NCBI RefSeq assembly: GCF_018861025.1
Contig: NZ_JAHKQH010000001.1
Span: forward strand, 1 to 64,000
Reading direction: 5' to 3'
DNA: 64,000 bases
Source of the DNA: Psychrosphaera sp. B3R10
GTDB lineage: Bacteria > Pseudomonadota > Gammaproteobacteria > Enterobacterales > Alteromonadaceae
A model generated the notes under the pieces. It was not told the origin of the DNA. It saw nothing but the letters and a program-made list of their open reading frames with translations, and made no database searches. This document shows, in pieces, positions 8,145 to 17,651 of the stretch; the first letter of the stretch is position 1, and each line of letters begins with the position of its first letter. The translations under genes and the position numbers were made by a program.

Positions 8145-9710
8145 TCAGAACGAAATGATTTGTGGTGATTGATTTTCATAACCTGTCATCGTACGACCAA
8201 TATTAGCGTTGATAAACGTAGGATCCGCAACCACAAAACGTTTGCCTCTAACCGTAAATGCATCACCTTGAATATCCGATTTTACGGCAACGGCGGTCGC
8301 TATATGCCCGTCATACTGTAAACCGACAACTTCATTCCCTAGCAAATTTTTCACTAGATAGGCAAATAGTACCGCTCGGTCTTCACAGTCAGCATAAGGA
8401 TAATGAATGGTTTCACCGGCGAACAAATAGTTTTCATAGTTAAATTGCTGTTGGTCTGTTTGATAACGCAAGCTCTTTTGCACAAAGTGCAATATAACAT
8501 TTAAAGCGCGTTGCTCTGACATGCCCAGTATATAAGGACGTAATTGATTCAGCAGTTCCTGTTTGGTGCCATCGGGTAACTCAGCTTGAAAATAGTATTC
8601 CATGCTCAACTGAGGATAATGATCTAAAAACTCAATATACGAAGAGTTGTAATGCGTACTCACCGTTACCGACTTATTGTCTATTGTTGTGGTTAATTTT
8701 CGTGATTTATCAGCGGTTCCGTGTTTCGGCGCAACGCTTAAATCAATATTAACTTGTTCACTTGCCGAACTATGTTGCTTGTCATAGGTATACACACTAC
8801 CAACACTAATGGGTTGCTTTTCGGCAAGATCAACAAAGTAGTATTTGCCATCTTTCAAAGAAAAGTATTTTTGGCCAAACAATTTTTGTTTCACGCTCAG
8901 CATTAAATAAGCTTTGCCATCGTTGTACGCAACTCTGGAATTAAACCCCTGCTTAACAAGGTAAAACCAACTGTATAACTGCATATCGTTCTTGCTTAGT
9001 CGTGAGCCCGAAACCAAATATTCATGAGTTAATAGTGCTTGGCCCCAATCATCTAACGCCAAATCGTCAGCTGCAGCTTTAATAGCTGCCACCTGATCTT
9101 TAAACTGAGTTTTTGCCATCGACAACCAGCTATCGGCAATCGTATTACTGTCTAATTTTCTGATCCCAAGCGGCTTGGCGTCTAGTTTCGGCATCACCAA
9201 TGTTTGCCCCAACATTCTCACTGTTGTCCTGCTTTCGCCTTTTTTCACATAAACAAACTGCTCAGGCGCTGGTTTAACAACAGGCTTTGGTTTAGGTAGC
9301 GGTTTTGGCAGCGGCTTTGGTTCAGTTGGTTTGTGAACAAGTTCTGGTTCGGAAGGAACAGGATCTGGCTTTTTAACAATTTCTGGGGGCGGAACCGGCT
9401 CAACAGGTTTTGCTGGCGGCAAAAGAACAACTGGCTGCGGGTCAGCCTCTACTTCAACAATTGGTTCTGGCTTCGTTTTAGGAGGGGCAGTCACTTTAGG
9501 TTTCGAATCGCGTTTCACCTCAGGTTCTACTTCGGTTTCAACCCAGTTTGCTTTTAAAAATTGAGCGAACTCTTTGTCATGTTCATCGACAAAGGTTTTA
9601 AATTCTTTCTTATACTGCTTTAACCACTCTTTAAATTCCTTTTCATCCGAAGCATATGACCCCGTTATTGTTGATAATAACAGTGCTACGACAAGTGATT
9701 TTTTGAACAT
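8145..9710 (-). CDS. Exported proline-rich transglutaminase-like protein
   Basis: The protein of about 521 residues has a signal peptide (LVVALLLSTITGSYA), a charged helical segment, a proline/lysine/glutamate-rich stretch (about residues 60-150) that could span the peptidoglycan, and a C-terminal transglutaminase-like fold. The probable triad is Cys in YADCEDRA (about 442), His in DGHIATAV (about 469) and Asp in VADPTF (about 496). Such domains act as peptidases or crosslinkers. The start is taken at the second in-frame ATG (9710), 6 bp after GGGAG, rather than at 9716. It is co-directional with the CHASE2 cyclase and divergent from the lipoprotein operon. Substrate unknown. Confidence 0.75.
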   Translation of the reverse strand: MFKKSLVVALLLSTITGSYASDEKEFKEWLKQYKKEFKTFVDEHDKEFAQFLKANWVETEVEPEVKRDSKPKVTAPPKTKPEPIVEVEADPQPVVLLPPAKPVEPVPPPEIVKKPDPVPSEPELVHKPTEPKPLPKPLPKPKPVVKPAPEQFVYVKKGESRTTVRMLGQTLVMPKLDAKPLGIRKLDSNTIADSWLSMAKTQFKDQVAAIKAAADDLALDDWGQALLTHEYLVSGSRLSKNDMQLYSWFYLVKQGFNSRVAYNDGKAYLMLSVKQKLFGQKYFSLKDGKYYFVDLAEKQPISVGSVYTYDKQHSSASEQVNIDLSVAPKHGTADKSRKLTTTIDNKSVTVSTHYNSSYIEFLDHYPQLSMEYYFQAELPDGTKQELLNQLRPYILGMSEQRALNVILHFVQKSLRYQTDQQQFNYENYLFAGETIHYPYADCEDRAVLFAYLVKNLLGNEVVGLQYDGHIATAVAVKSDIQGDAFTVRGKRFVVADPTFINANIGRTMTGYENQSPQIISF

Positions 9711-9882
9711 GACCATCTCCCTTTTAGTTAACTTTAGTCTACTGCATCTAACGCAATTTTGAGAACTTTTATTTGTCGATTAAGACTTTTTATTTTGTTT
9801 AGTCAGTGTGAAATTGACTATTCTATAAAGTGTAGATAGTCTTTAAATGTCGACTTTAATAAATACTAAGTGAAATGGATCA

Positions 9883-10782
9883 ATGAAAACTATATGGACA
9901 ATAATGTTATTATTGCTTTCACAGTTTGGGTGCGCTCAATCTATTCCTAATTGGGTGCATGCACCATCCCTCGATTCACAATCAAATTTCTATTCAGTAG
10001 GCTCTGGTAGTTCTTTAGAAGTAGCTAAGTCTAATGCCTTAACAAACTTAGCTTTACGACTAATTGTCAACGTTGAAAGTGAGACAGAGAGTTACTCTAA
10101 CTTAGACAACGGTAAGCTTAACCAAAGACTCAACATGTCCACAGTTCAAGCCTCGGAGCAATTGACCTTCGTAAAAACCGAAATAATCAAAACCCATGTA
10201 GAAGGCGAAGAAACCCACGTATTAGTTTCCGTCGATAAAATGACCGTATTTAATTCCATTCGGGATAACTTCTCAAATGTCATCTTGCCTCTGACCAATA
10301 GTGACAAGGTGCCAGCCGCACAAATTTTGGTTAATCGACTTAAATTAGACGAATACCTCCCTCTATATCAAAAGTACTTATCGTTGCTGCGCGCCTATCA
10401 ACAACCGGTACAAACAATCGAAAATGCACTAAATCGCTTTCGAATCGCAAGCAATGACCGAATTAATCAAACCGCTTTCACTGTGATCACCAATAAACAA
10501 GATGAATTAGGATTAGCAAAATCTTATTCCGACCGGTTGCTCAAAAAGGGGTTTTCAAATTCATCCCAGGCTAATACATTAAAATTGACCTTAGTTGGCC
10601 CTGAACTGCAATATTCGATGCAAAATGATCACCATGCATATCGTGCCATTGGCGAGGTCTTTTTTTCCTATAATGGTGATGTTGTTTTAACTAAAAAAAT
10701 CGACGTGTTTGAATTCGATAAAGATAAATCTATAGCTTGGAGCACGTTAGTATCCGCTCTTAACAGTATTGTTCCGGAGTAA
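9883..10782 (+). CDS. LPP20-like lipoprotein
   Basis: This 299-residue probable lipoprotein has a signal peptide ending in a lipobox-like SQFGC. Residues about 20-125 follow the LPP20/FlgP-like pattern: PNWV, FYSVGSGSSLEVAKSNALTNLALRLIVNVESE, then the segment with QLTFVKTEIIKTHVEGEETHVLVSVDK. In this family a domain like this sits at the outer membrane, for example in flagellar outer rings or surface assemblies. The C-terminal half is unrecognised. It is first of four closely spaced genes (5-bp gap to the next). Confidence 0.65.
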   Translation: MKTIWTIMLLLLSQFGCAQSIPNWVHAPSLDSQSNFYSVGSGSSLEVAKSNALTNLALRLIVNVESETESYSNLDNGKLNQRLNMSTVQASEQLTFVKTEIIKTHVEGEETHVLVSVDKMTVFNSIRDNFSNVILPLTNSDKVPAAQILVNRLKLDEYLPLYQKYLSLLRAYQQPVQTIENALNRFRIASNDRINQTAFTVITNKQDELGLAKSYSDRLLKKGFSNSSQANTLKLTLVGPELQYSMQNDHHAYRAIGEVFFSYNGDVVLTKKIDVFEFDKDKSIAWSTLVSALNSIVPE

Positions 10783-10787
10783 TAACA

Positions 10788-11516
10788 GTGAAAAAAATAA
10801 TAAAAATAATTTTAGCTGTCAGTTTCGTCACCGCTGTTTTAACGGGTTGTGTGATGACGCCGCAAACCGACGCACTAGGTAATAGCTTTGTCGGATTTGG
10901 AGAGCATCAAATCGTTACCGAAGAAGAAGCAAAGAAACTGCCCCGCGGTGAGCGATTAACCCGGATCAGTATTGATATGCAAAATATTGGGTTTAAAAAG
11001 GTTAAGGTTTCGAACCTCATGGATTCGGTAACAGAGTCAATACTGAGTATTTTTGAAAACCAATATGAGCTATTAAGTCGCTATACGCTAATTGTTGATG
11101 ATCACAAAGATGTAACCTCGTTTATTTATGCAAATGAAGGCAAGTCAAGTGAAGAGCTAGCTGAAGAGGTTCGTCGATTTGATATGATGGCGGAAACAGA
11201 AGACCAAAAAATTGGACCAAAACTCCAACGTTACCGAACCGCTAATGATGAGATCCAAAAACAAAACACCATTTTGGCAGGTGAATTAGTTAAACAAACA
11301 GTTCGTTTAGCCTCATTTTTTCAAGAAAATTCAGAAGAATTACTCGGTGCAGATGCACTCACAATGTTGTTAAACGCAGGTAAAATATCAGAAGCTTATA
11401 ACCTTGCTGAAATACGCATTCACATGGCGTCAATTGCCAATGACTTTATTGACGATGAAAAAGCAGTGTTAGAGATTACGAAAAAAATTCAAGAGATATT
11501 AGATGAAAAACTTTGA
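10788..11516 (+). CDS. Lipoprotein of unknown function
   Basis: This 242-residue protein has a clear lipoprotein signal, KKIIKIILAVSFVTAVLTGC, with Cys at about 21. The mature part is mostly helical and charged (EEEAKKLPRGERL, SSEELAEEVRRFDMMAETED, a C-terminal EITKKIQEILDEKL), so coiled-coil or partner-binding roles are possible. I recognise no family. It overlaps the following gene by 14 bp, which suggests coupled translation with the CsgG-like lipoprotein. Confidence 0.65.
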   Translation: MKKIIKIILAVSFVTAVLTGCVMTPQTDALGNSFVGFGEHQIVTEEEAKKLPRGERLTRISIDMQNIGFKKVKVSNLMDSVTESILSIFENQYELLSRYTLIVDDHKDVTSFIYANEGKSSEELAEEVRRFDMMAETEDQKIGPKLQRYRTANDEIQKQNTILAGELVKQTVRLASFFQENSEELLGADALTMLLNAGKISEAYNLAEIRIHMASIANDFIDDEKAVLEITKKIQEILDEKL

Positions 11517-12681
11517 GCCATTGGTCACTAAACACAAATTTCAAACTCCCTTAAAAGTTTGTGCGTCGTTTTGCATATCCCTTTTTATGCTTGCTTGTTC
11601 TGGTGTTGACGTTAAATATCCGGAAAAAACGACCAACAACCTCGTTCCAAATAATGTGTCTTCAACTATAACGGTCGCTCGCTCAGCCTATAAATTTGAA
11701 GACAAAGATATACAAGTACCGTCAAACTTTGACACCCAAGGGTTAAATTCATGTAACTTTTCCATAGATAATGAATCGTCCACCTGCCCATTGAAGAAGA
11801 AAAACGTACGTATTTATTTTGGTGACAACCGAATCGTCACCACTAATGAGCAAGAACGCAATGCAATGGAGCAACTCACTAACGATCGTCTCGGATTGAT
11901 GTTAGAAAATCAACTAGCCGGCGTAAACCGATTCCGCATCGTGACGCGAGATACGATTACCGAAACAGAGCAAACTCAACAATTTATGGAACAGGATGCA
12001 ATGGAATTGGCGCAAGTTATTGCGAACAAAAAAGTTCTGCGTCCAGACTACCTAATTAAACTCGACACCATAAAAACCGCAGAACGATTTTACGCCGAGT
12101 ACAATGGCGTCGCTCAGTATAATGTCGAAATGACAACCAGTGTTATCGACCCTTTTACCAAAGAAAAACTGGCCTATCCAAACATCGGAAAAATTCGGGT
12201 AAAAGGCACGGACGTGCGAGACAAAGAGTTTTTTGTTTATACCGAAGTTAATAACCGTTATTACACTGGCTTTAATTACAATGATTTAGAAAACATCAGT
12301 GCTGTATTTTCTGGCATGGCATCTAAGTCTTTTGACATTTTACTATCACGGTTATTAACGGAAATGCCATCAAGCGCCCAGGTTTTAGCGTTTAGAAACG
12401 ACCAAGCAACACTTGATAGAGGTCGCAATGCTGGTATTTTGAATAAAGAAACTATGATCTTATTTCGATACGAAATGGGTTTTGTAGAGCCTATTGCTGT
12501 AGCTGAAGTTAAACCATCAAAAAATAGTTCCATCGCCCACATCATTCGATGGAAAAATAGCGACGAAGCAGACAAGTTAAAAAAAGCATCAGCCAATACG
12601 ATTTTTCGTGTTCCAAATGAACAAAAAATATTTGCAGTCTCTGTTGGCCTGCCTGAAGACTTTGTCACCACGAGGCTATAA
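11503..12681 (+). CDS. CsgG/LpoB-like lipoprotein
   Basis: This 392-residue predicted lipoprotein has its lipobox LFMLAC at about residue 32. The first 20 residues precede the hydrophobic stretch, so the true start may lie further in. Residues about 100-280 resemble the CsgG/LpoB fold: a strand VRIYFGDNRIV, a helix NAMEQLTNDRLGLMLENQLAG, FRIVTRDTI, then RPDYLIKLDTI and a long strand with VTTSVID-type beta pattern. Such proteins form secretion pores (CsgG) or regulate peptidoglycan synthases (LpoB). The assignment is tentative. It is third in the run, 2 bp before the next gene. Confidence 0.55.
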   Translation: MKNFEPLVTKHKFQTPLKVCASFCISLFMLACSGVDVKYPEKTTNNLVPNNVSSTITVARSAYKFEDKDIQVPSNFDTQGLNSCNFSIDNESSTCPLKKKNVRIYFGDNRIVTTNEQERNAMEQLTNDRLGLMLENQLAGVNRFRIVTRDTITETEQTQQFMEQDAMELAQVIANKKVLRPDYLIKLDTIKTAERFYAEYNGVAQYNVEMTTSVIDPFTKEKLAYPNIGKIRVKGTDVRDKEFFVYTEVNNRYYTGFNYNDLENISAVFSGMASKSFDILLSRLLTEMPSSAQVLAFRNDQATLDRGRNAGILNKETMILFRYEMGFVEPIAVAEVKPSKNSSIAHIIRWKNSDEADKLKKASANTIFRVPNEQKIFAVSVGLPEDFVTTRL

Positions 12682-12683
12682 AC

Positions 12684-13607
12684 ATGTATCGTCTATTCGT
12701 TGTTCTTGGTTTCCTAATGAGCAGTTCCGTTTTTGCTAACCCGACCCATAAAGTCAGTTATGACGAAACAACTCAAATGGTCAACGTTGAAACACAACTT
12801 TGTTTATATGGCAGAGGCATACAGCAAGCGTTAATTGAAACCTCTTACCAAAACTTGAGTAATTACCTGCGCGTTGAGTATCGTCAAATTTCAACTTCCT
12901 TAGCAAATAAACATAACCTGAAAAAAAAGCAGCGTGAATATATCGAATATTTACTCACGCTTAAGTTAAACAAAACAACCTTGCAGCATGATTTTTCATT
13001 TGTTGGTAACGATACCTGCACCACTGCTAAAGGAAACTTTGAACTCGCCGAGCAAGTAAAATTTGAGTCACTTTTTGATTTTCCCCCTCCGGCAATGTTT
13101 CATTTTGTAACGACTGCTCAAAATCTAAATCAATATTTAACTCAAAAACTCAACCTATATAATGTTGTCGTAAGACCTGAGTTATTTGCAAAACACTTAA
13201 CGGTCATTGATAATTTGTCGGTCCAAGATACGGCAAAAACCTATTACCAGTTTGACCTAACGGCCTACAACTCTAGCTTATCACTAGCAAGCAACTCGGT
13301 TTATATTGACGCCGAGCAACCTTATGTAAAAATATTAAGTAAGTACCTTCAATCGCGTTCTTTTTCAATTCAAAGCCAACCTAGCAATGCATTTTGGACT
13401 GTAAAACTCACCGCTAATATTGAAGACCAAAAATACTTATCACTACAGTTAGAGATATCAAATACCGATGACTTTCAAACCATATTGGTAAATAACAGTC
13501 GTCAACTACCGGCAACCACGCTGTCGAATCCAATTATGTTAGAGAAGTTTTTTAATGTTCATATTGAACTGATGAAACTCAATGAACATCTACGTACAAA
13601 AAGGTAA
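12684..13607 (+). CDS. Exported protein of unknown function
   Basis: The 307-residue protein has a Sec signal peptide (YRLFVVLGFLMSSSVFA) and no lipobox. The mature part has a cysteine pair (QLCLYGRG and NDTCTTAK) that could form a disulfide, and a mixed alpha/beta pattern. I do not recognise a family. It is last of the four-gene run from 9883, so it likely works with those lipoproteins. A strong bidirectional hairpin follows at 13636-13656. Confidence 0.6.
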   Translation: MYRLFVVLGFLMSSSVFANPTHKVSYDETTQMVNVETQLCLYGRGIQQALIETSYQNLSNYLRVEYRQISTSLANKHNLKKKQREYIEYLLTLKLNKTTLQHDFSFVGNDTCTTAKGNFELAEQVKFESLFDFPPPAMFHFVTTAQNLNQYLTQKLNLYNVVVRPELFAKHLTVIDNLSVQDTAKTYYQFDLTAYNSSLSLASNSVYIDAEQPYVKILSKYLQSRSFSIQSQPSNAFWTVKLTANIEDQKYLSLQLEISNTDDFQTILVNNSRQLPATTLSNPIMLEKFFNVHIELMKLNEHLRTKR

Positions 13608-13635
13608 TTTGGTAAGCTGAGCATTAATAAATAAC

Positions 13636-13656
13636 CCGCCTAGGGCTACTAGGCGG
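13636..13656. terminator. Bidirectional terminator hairpin
   Basis: The perfect 8-bp stem CCGCCTAG / CTAGGCGG with loop GGCTA lies between two convergent genes (the envelope operon and the PEP-CTERM gene). Flanking T-runs are short, so efficiency is uncertain. Confidence 0.65.
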
Positions 13657-13666
13657 ATTAGTATTA

Positions 13667-14458
13667 CTATCTCTTTCTTAATAATAGACCGAGCGCTGCG
13701 CACAGAAAAATGGCTCTGTGATCCGGCTCTGGTACGTTAACTACATCAGGTGCCGCTTCGCCAAATATATTAATATTGCGAAGACCAAAAATTTCACTTC
13801 CAGAGTCAGCTTTAACGCGTAATCTAAGTGCTAATGTATTGCCTGTTGCTGCAATCCCTCGATTAAATGTGGCAAACTCGTTTGTCATTAATTGGCCATC
13901 TATCGATAGCGGATCTTGAAAGGTCACTGATTTTCCTGACGCCATAATATACTGCATTTCTTTGCTGTTTTCGGTTTGAATGTTAAACAATGCCTGGTGT
14001 TCGCTAGCGTCTATTGAATAATCGAACTCTAGCTTGTCAGAAGTTTCAAAGTCTCCCATCGCAGCAAAGTCGATTCCAAGGTTAATACTGTTATATCCAG
14101 CAATTGAAAATAACCATTGAGCCTCGACCCACTGCCCGGAGGTTTGCGAATTAACCGTGTCAGATAAAGCAAATAAAGGGGTGAACTGCGATGCAGTGGT
14201 GATACTTTTAAATCCGAGATTATCAGCCGGAGAACTAAGTGTTTCGTCAATTAAACTGCTTGGTAACGCGTCGAAATCTATCGGATTAAATTCGCCAAAA
14301 TAATCATCAGGTGAGGAAAACCCAGCTTGAAATGGATTTTGGTAATTCACTAGGTTTTTGGTGCCATCCGCCGTAAGGGCAAAGGCGATAAGTTCGCAGT
14401 TACCTTTGGCTGGGGTAAATAATAGGAATAATAAAGCGGTTATTAAATAGTTTTTCAT
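13667..14458 (-). CDS. PEP-CTERM-like exported protein
   Basis: The 263-residue protein has a signal peptide at residues 1-19 (LITALLFLLFTPAKG) and ends VPEPDHRAIFLCAALGLLLRKR. That ending is the VPEP motif, a hydrophobic segment and a terminal basic cluster recognised by exosortase-type sorting enzymes. The body is beta-rich with FETSDKLEFDYSIDAS and LALRLRVKADSGSEIFGLRNINI, like carbohydrate-binding jelly-roll domains of this group. It would be exported and processed at the envelope in exopolysaccharide-producing bacteria. No exosortase gene lies in this window. Confidence 0.75.
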   Translation of the reverse strand: MKNYLITALLFLLFTPAKGNCELIAFALTADGTKNLVNYQNPFQAGFSSPDDYFGEFNPIDFDALPSSLIDETLSSPADNLGFKSITTASQFTPLFALSDTVNSQTSGQWVEAQWLFSIAGYNSINLGIDFAAMGDFETSDKLEFDYSIDASEHQALFNIQTENSKEMQYIMASGKSVTFQDPLSIDGQLMTNEFATFNRGIAATGNTLALRLRVKADSGSEIFGLRNINIFGEAAPDVVNVPEPDHRAIFLCAALGLLLRKR

Positions 14459-14515
14459 GGTACATCCTTGTCTAGTTTTAAAACCTAAAAACTAGCCAGA
14501 ACCACTTAAAACAAC

Positions 14516-14552
14516 AAGTCCAGTTTTAGTAAATCACTAAAAACTGGACTTT
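14516..14552. terminator. Terminator hairpin
   Basis: The long stem GTCCAGTTTTAGT / ACTAAAAACTGGAC lies just beyond the stop of the minus-strand gene at 14558. On the minus strand it is followed by TTGTTGTTTT. It also shields the upstream region of the PEP-CTERM gene. Confidence 0.6.
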
Positions 14553-14557
14553 AAATA

Positions 14558-14971
14558 CTACCGCTTTGCTATCTTCGATAAATGAGACAAAGCCGCTGCT
14601 TTTGCTTCATCTTTGGTAGCATAAAGCTTGCCGTCAATTCCATCCGCAACGCCCGCAGCTCTCAGGGCACGGTCCATTTGATATCGAGAAAGTGCTGTAG
14701 GGAAAACATAACAACTGACTCGACAACCGAGGTTTTGATTCATTCGTATTGCGTCAACTAGTATAACTTCGGCTTCTGGGGTCGCAGCTTCTAAGTCATC
14801 TGAAATGCAAATTAATGCCCAAAACTCCCCGTTTAAAGGCGCTATGACCTCTTCAACCGAGTTAGCAAAAAACGACATTAACTCAGTACTTGCGGCGCCT
14901 CGAAATGTAGCCCAAACAATATTGCCCTCTAAAGACAAAGTTAATTCTGACCGAAATCCTTTAAATCGCAT
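14558..14971 (-). CDS. STAS/SpoIIAA-like small protein, function unknown
   Basis: This soluble protein of about 137 residues has an alternating strand-helix pattern: GNIVWATFRGAASTELMSFFANSVEEVI, then FWALICISDD, a helix, and CRVSCYVFPTALSRYQMDRALRAAGV. It resembles uncharacterised STAS/SpoIIAA-like proteins, but I see no conserved phosphorylatable serine that would prove it. The start is taken at ATG 14971, with AGGG 6 bp upstream, in preference to GTG at 14977. It stands alone between terminators, just downstream of ntrC. Confidence 0.6.
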   Translation of the reverse strand: MRFKGFRSELTLSLEGNIVWATFRGAASTELMSFFANSVEEVIAPLNGEFWALICISDDLEAATPEAEVILVDAIRMNQNLGCRVSCYVFPTALSRYQMDRALRAAGVADGIDGKLYATKDEAKAAALSHLSKIAKR

Positions 14972-15043
14972 GAGCACCCTACTAATTCCCTATTATTGCC
15001 CATAGATTAGATCAAATTTCCAATAGTCGCCACTGGTTTAATG

Positions 15044-16453
15044 CTAACCCATATTTAATTCTTGCATCTTTCTGGTTATGGTATTACGCCCCCAACCGAT
15101 ACGTTTCGCCGCTTCTTGTTTGTGGCCACGCGTATGACGCAATGCAATATCAATTAGAGCCCGTTCAAAAGCGGCCTGAGCATCTTTGATAATGTCTGAT
15201 TCACCTTCGCCTAATCGCTTATCTAACCAAGATTCAAAACTCGATACCCAGTCATCAGCTACCGCGGATGGATCTTTAGCCGTTTTAGAGGTGCTCGTTG
15301 CCGTTAACATTTCCGGTGGTAAATCATCCATAATGATCTCTTTACCACTCGCCATTACGGTCAACCAACGACAGGTATTTTCAAGTTGGCGAACGTTACC
15401 CGGCCAAGTGTATTGCGATAAAAACTCTGCCGCATTTTTGGACAACATTTTGGCGTCAACAGCCAGCTCTTTGGCGGCCTTGAACAAGAAATGTTCACAC
15501 AATTGTGGGATATCTTCTTTCCTATCTCGAAGCGCTGGAATGTGAATTCTGATGACATTTAAACGATGAAACAAATCTTCCCTAAATTTGCCTTGGTCCA
15601 CCAAGTTTTCCAAATTTTGGTGGGTCGCAGCGACAATTCGAACATCAACAGAAACCGGCTCGTGACCACCGACTCGATAAAATTGACCATCGGCGAGTAC
15701 ACGTAATAGTCGAGTTTGGATGTCCAATGGCATATCGCCAATTTCGTCCAAAAATAAGGTTCCGCCATTAGCTTGTTCAAATCGGCCTTTTCGTGCAGCT
15801 GCTGCCCCCGTAAAGGCTCCTTTTTCATGGCCAAACAATTCTGATTCAATAAGATCTTTTGGAATTGCAGCCATATTCAAGGCAACAAACGTTTGTTCTT
15901 TTCGTGGGCTGTGTTTATGCAACGCGTGGGCGACAAGTTCTTTACCCGTTCCCGACTGACCATTGATTAAAACGCTTACGCTAGAGCGTGACAATCGCCC
16001 TATCGCGCGAAACACTTCCTGCATCGCTGGGGCTTCACCAATAATCTCAGACGCTGGCTTTTGTTTTACTTTCAGTTTACCGCTGCGCTTTTTACCATGT
16101 TCAATCGCACGGCGGGTCAAATTAACCGCTTCGTCAATATCAAAAGGCTTTGGAAGATATTCAAATGCGCCCTGTTGATACGCGTTTACCGCACTATCTA
16201 AATCAGAGTGCGCCGTCATGATGATAATTGGCAGTTGCGGGTGACTGGCCTGCATTTTATCCAATAGCTCCATACCGTCCATCTCTGGCATTCTGATGTC
16301 CGATATAATCGCTTCTGGTTCATCATATTCAAGTCGTTGCAACATCATAGTAGCAGAGGCAAAAGATTCGACTTCAAATCCATCTTGTGTAAGCGCTTTT
16401 TCCAAGACCCAACGAATTGAGTTATCGTCATCTACTATCCAAACTCTACTCAT
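15044..16453 (-). CDS. ntrC: Nitrogen regulation response regulator NtrC (NR(I))
   Basis: This 469-residue sigma-54 activator has a receiver domain (1-120) with the phosphoacceptor D52 in SDIRMPEMDG and acidic pocket VDDD. The AAA+ domain (about 140-375) shows the Walker A GQSGTGKE, GAFTGA loop for sigma-54 contact, Walker B GGTLFLDEIGD and the arginine-finger region. The Fis-type helix-turn-helix is at the C-terminus (GWGRNTITRKMQEL). Phosphorylated by NtrB when nitrogen is short, it drives glnA and other promoters. It overlaps the ntrB stop by 1 bp. Its predicted sites lie upstream of glnA nearby. Confidence 0.96.
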   Translation of the reverse strand: MSRVWIVDDDNSIRWVLEKALTQDGFEVESFASATMMLQRLEYDEPEAIISDIRMPEMDGMELLDKMQASHPQLPIIIMTAHSDLDSAVNAYQQGAFEYLPKPFDIDEAVNLTRRAIEHGKKRSGKLKVKQKPASEIIGEAPAMQEVFRAIGRLSRSSVSVLINGQSGTGKELVAHALHKHSPRKEQTFVALNMAAIPKDLIESELFGHEKGAFTGAAAARKGRFEQANGGTLFLDEIGDMPLDIQTRLLRVLADGQFYRVGGHEPVSVDVRIVAATHQNLENLVDQGKFREDLFHRLNVIRIHIPALRDRKEDIPQLCEHFLFKAAKELAVDAKMLSKNAAEFLSQYTWPGNVRQLENTCRWLTVMASGKEIIMDDLPPEMLTATSTSKTAKDPSAVADDWVSSFESWLDKRLGEGESDIIKDAQAAFERALIDIALRHTRGHKQEAAKRIGWGRNTITRKMQELNMG

Positions 16454-17565
16454 TATTTACTTCCTTCATTGTCTTGTATTACAGGGATAAAAATCGAAAA
16501 TGCTGTTTGTCCGGGCCAACTATCTACTTCTATTGTGCCTTGGTGTTGGTCGATTAACGTTTGTGAAATAGACAAACCTAAACCATTGCCGTCTGACTTG
16601 TTGGTCACCATTGGATAAAAAATTGTACTTCTTAGCTCATCGCTAATGCCTGGACCATTATCAACAATGGAAATTTTCAGGACTTGTTTAAAACGCGTGC
16701 CATGCATAACTTTAGAACCCGCAAATCGTGTTCTCATGGTTAATAACGGTTCGAAATTTGCTGGTTGATTAGCGGCGTATTCTAGTAAAGATTGAATGCC
16801 ATTTTTGACTATGTTCAAAACCGCCTGCTCTAGTTGGCTAGGGTCAAAAACGGTGACTGGTAAACTAGGATCATAATCACGGTAAACTGTAATAAACTCA
16901 GGTTTGTCCAGCTTAACCAAATTATAGACTCGTTCTAAAACAATATGGATATTATTGGCTTCACGTTTAGGCGGGGTGTTTGGACCTAATAATCGGTCCA
17001 CTAAGTCTCGCAATCGGTCTGATTGCTCTATAATCAACTGAGTGAATTCTTTTAGCTCTTCGGACTCCAGACTTCGACTTAATAATTGAGCTGCACCACG
17101 AATACCACCGAGTGGATTTTTAATTTCATGGGCGAGTCCCCGAATTAGATGTCGGGATGCACTAATATGGTGCTTTTGAGTATTTTCTTGGCTTATTTTA
17201 CGTAAATTTTCATTTTGACGAACTTGAAGCAGACATAACGTCTCCCCTTCAACCATCGCCTGATCCGCGCTGACTTCGACTATTGAATGACGTCCATCAG
17301 GAAATACAACTTCAACCTCATTATCTGCAAAACTGCGACCGTTATCCCACAACTCAGCCAACAAAGCCTTTGGAAATGTATGATATATGAGTATTTTAAA
17401 AAATTTTTGTCCCTGTAATTTGCGTATACTTTGCCCAAACAACATGGCTGCAGAATCGTTACAGAATTTAATTTTTCCGCTGCGGTCGAGTAAAAACACC
17501 GAAGAACTTAACTGTTCTAAAATTTGTTGGCTAACACCAGGGTTAGACGACGTTGGTTCGTTCAT
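16453..17565 (-). CDS. ntrB: Nitrogen regulation sensor kinase NtrB (NR(II))
   Basis: The histidine kinase of about 370 residues has an N-terminal PAS domain (LLDRSGKIKFCNDSAAMLFGQ), the phosphoacceptor helix RGLAHEIKNPLGGIRGA, and an ATPase domain with NIVKNGIQS, DNGPGI and NGLGLSI boxes. It has no membrane segment, as expected for the cytosolic, PII-controlled kinase. The frame is open to a TTG at 17631, but NtrB family proteins start close to MNEPTSSNPG (17565), which is preferred here despite a weak ribosome site. It forms an operon with ntrC. Confidence 0.93.
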   Translation of the reverse strand: MNEPTSSNPGVSQQILEQLSSSVFLLDRSGKIKFCNDSAAMLFGQSIRKLQGQKFFKILIYHTFPKALLAELWDNGRSFADNEVEVVFPDGRHSIVEVSADQAMVEGETLCLLQVRQNENLRKISQENTQKHHISASRHLIRGLAHEIKNPLGGIRGAAQLLSRSLESEELKEFTQLIIEQSDRLRDLVDRLLGPNTPPKREANNIHIVLERVYNLVKLDKPEFITVYRDYDPSLPVTVFDPSQLEQAVLNIVKNGIQSLLEYAANQPANFEPLLTMRTRFAGSKVMHGTRFKQVLKISIVDNGPGISDELRSTIFYPMVTNKSDGNGLGLSISQTLIDQHQGTIEVDSWPGQTAFSIFIPVIQDNEGSK

Positions 17566-17651
17566 GGAAAAATCCGCACCGATATAGTGCATAGGTTTAT
17601 TGAGTTTAGCCGTAAACTGGCTTTTTCCCAAATATTATTGCACCGATTTGG

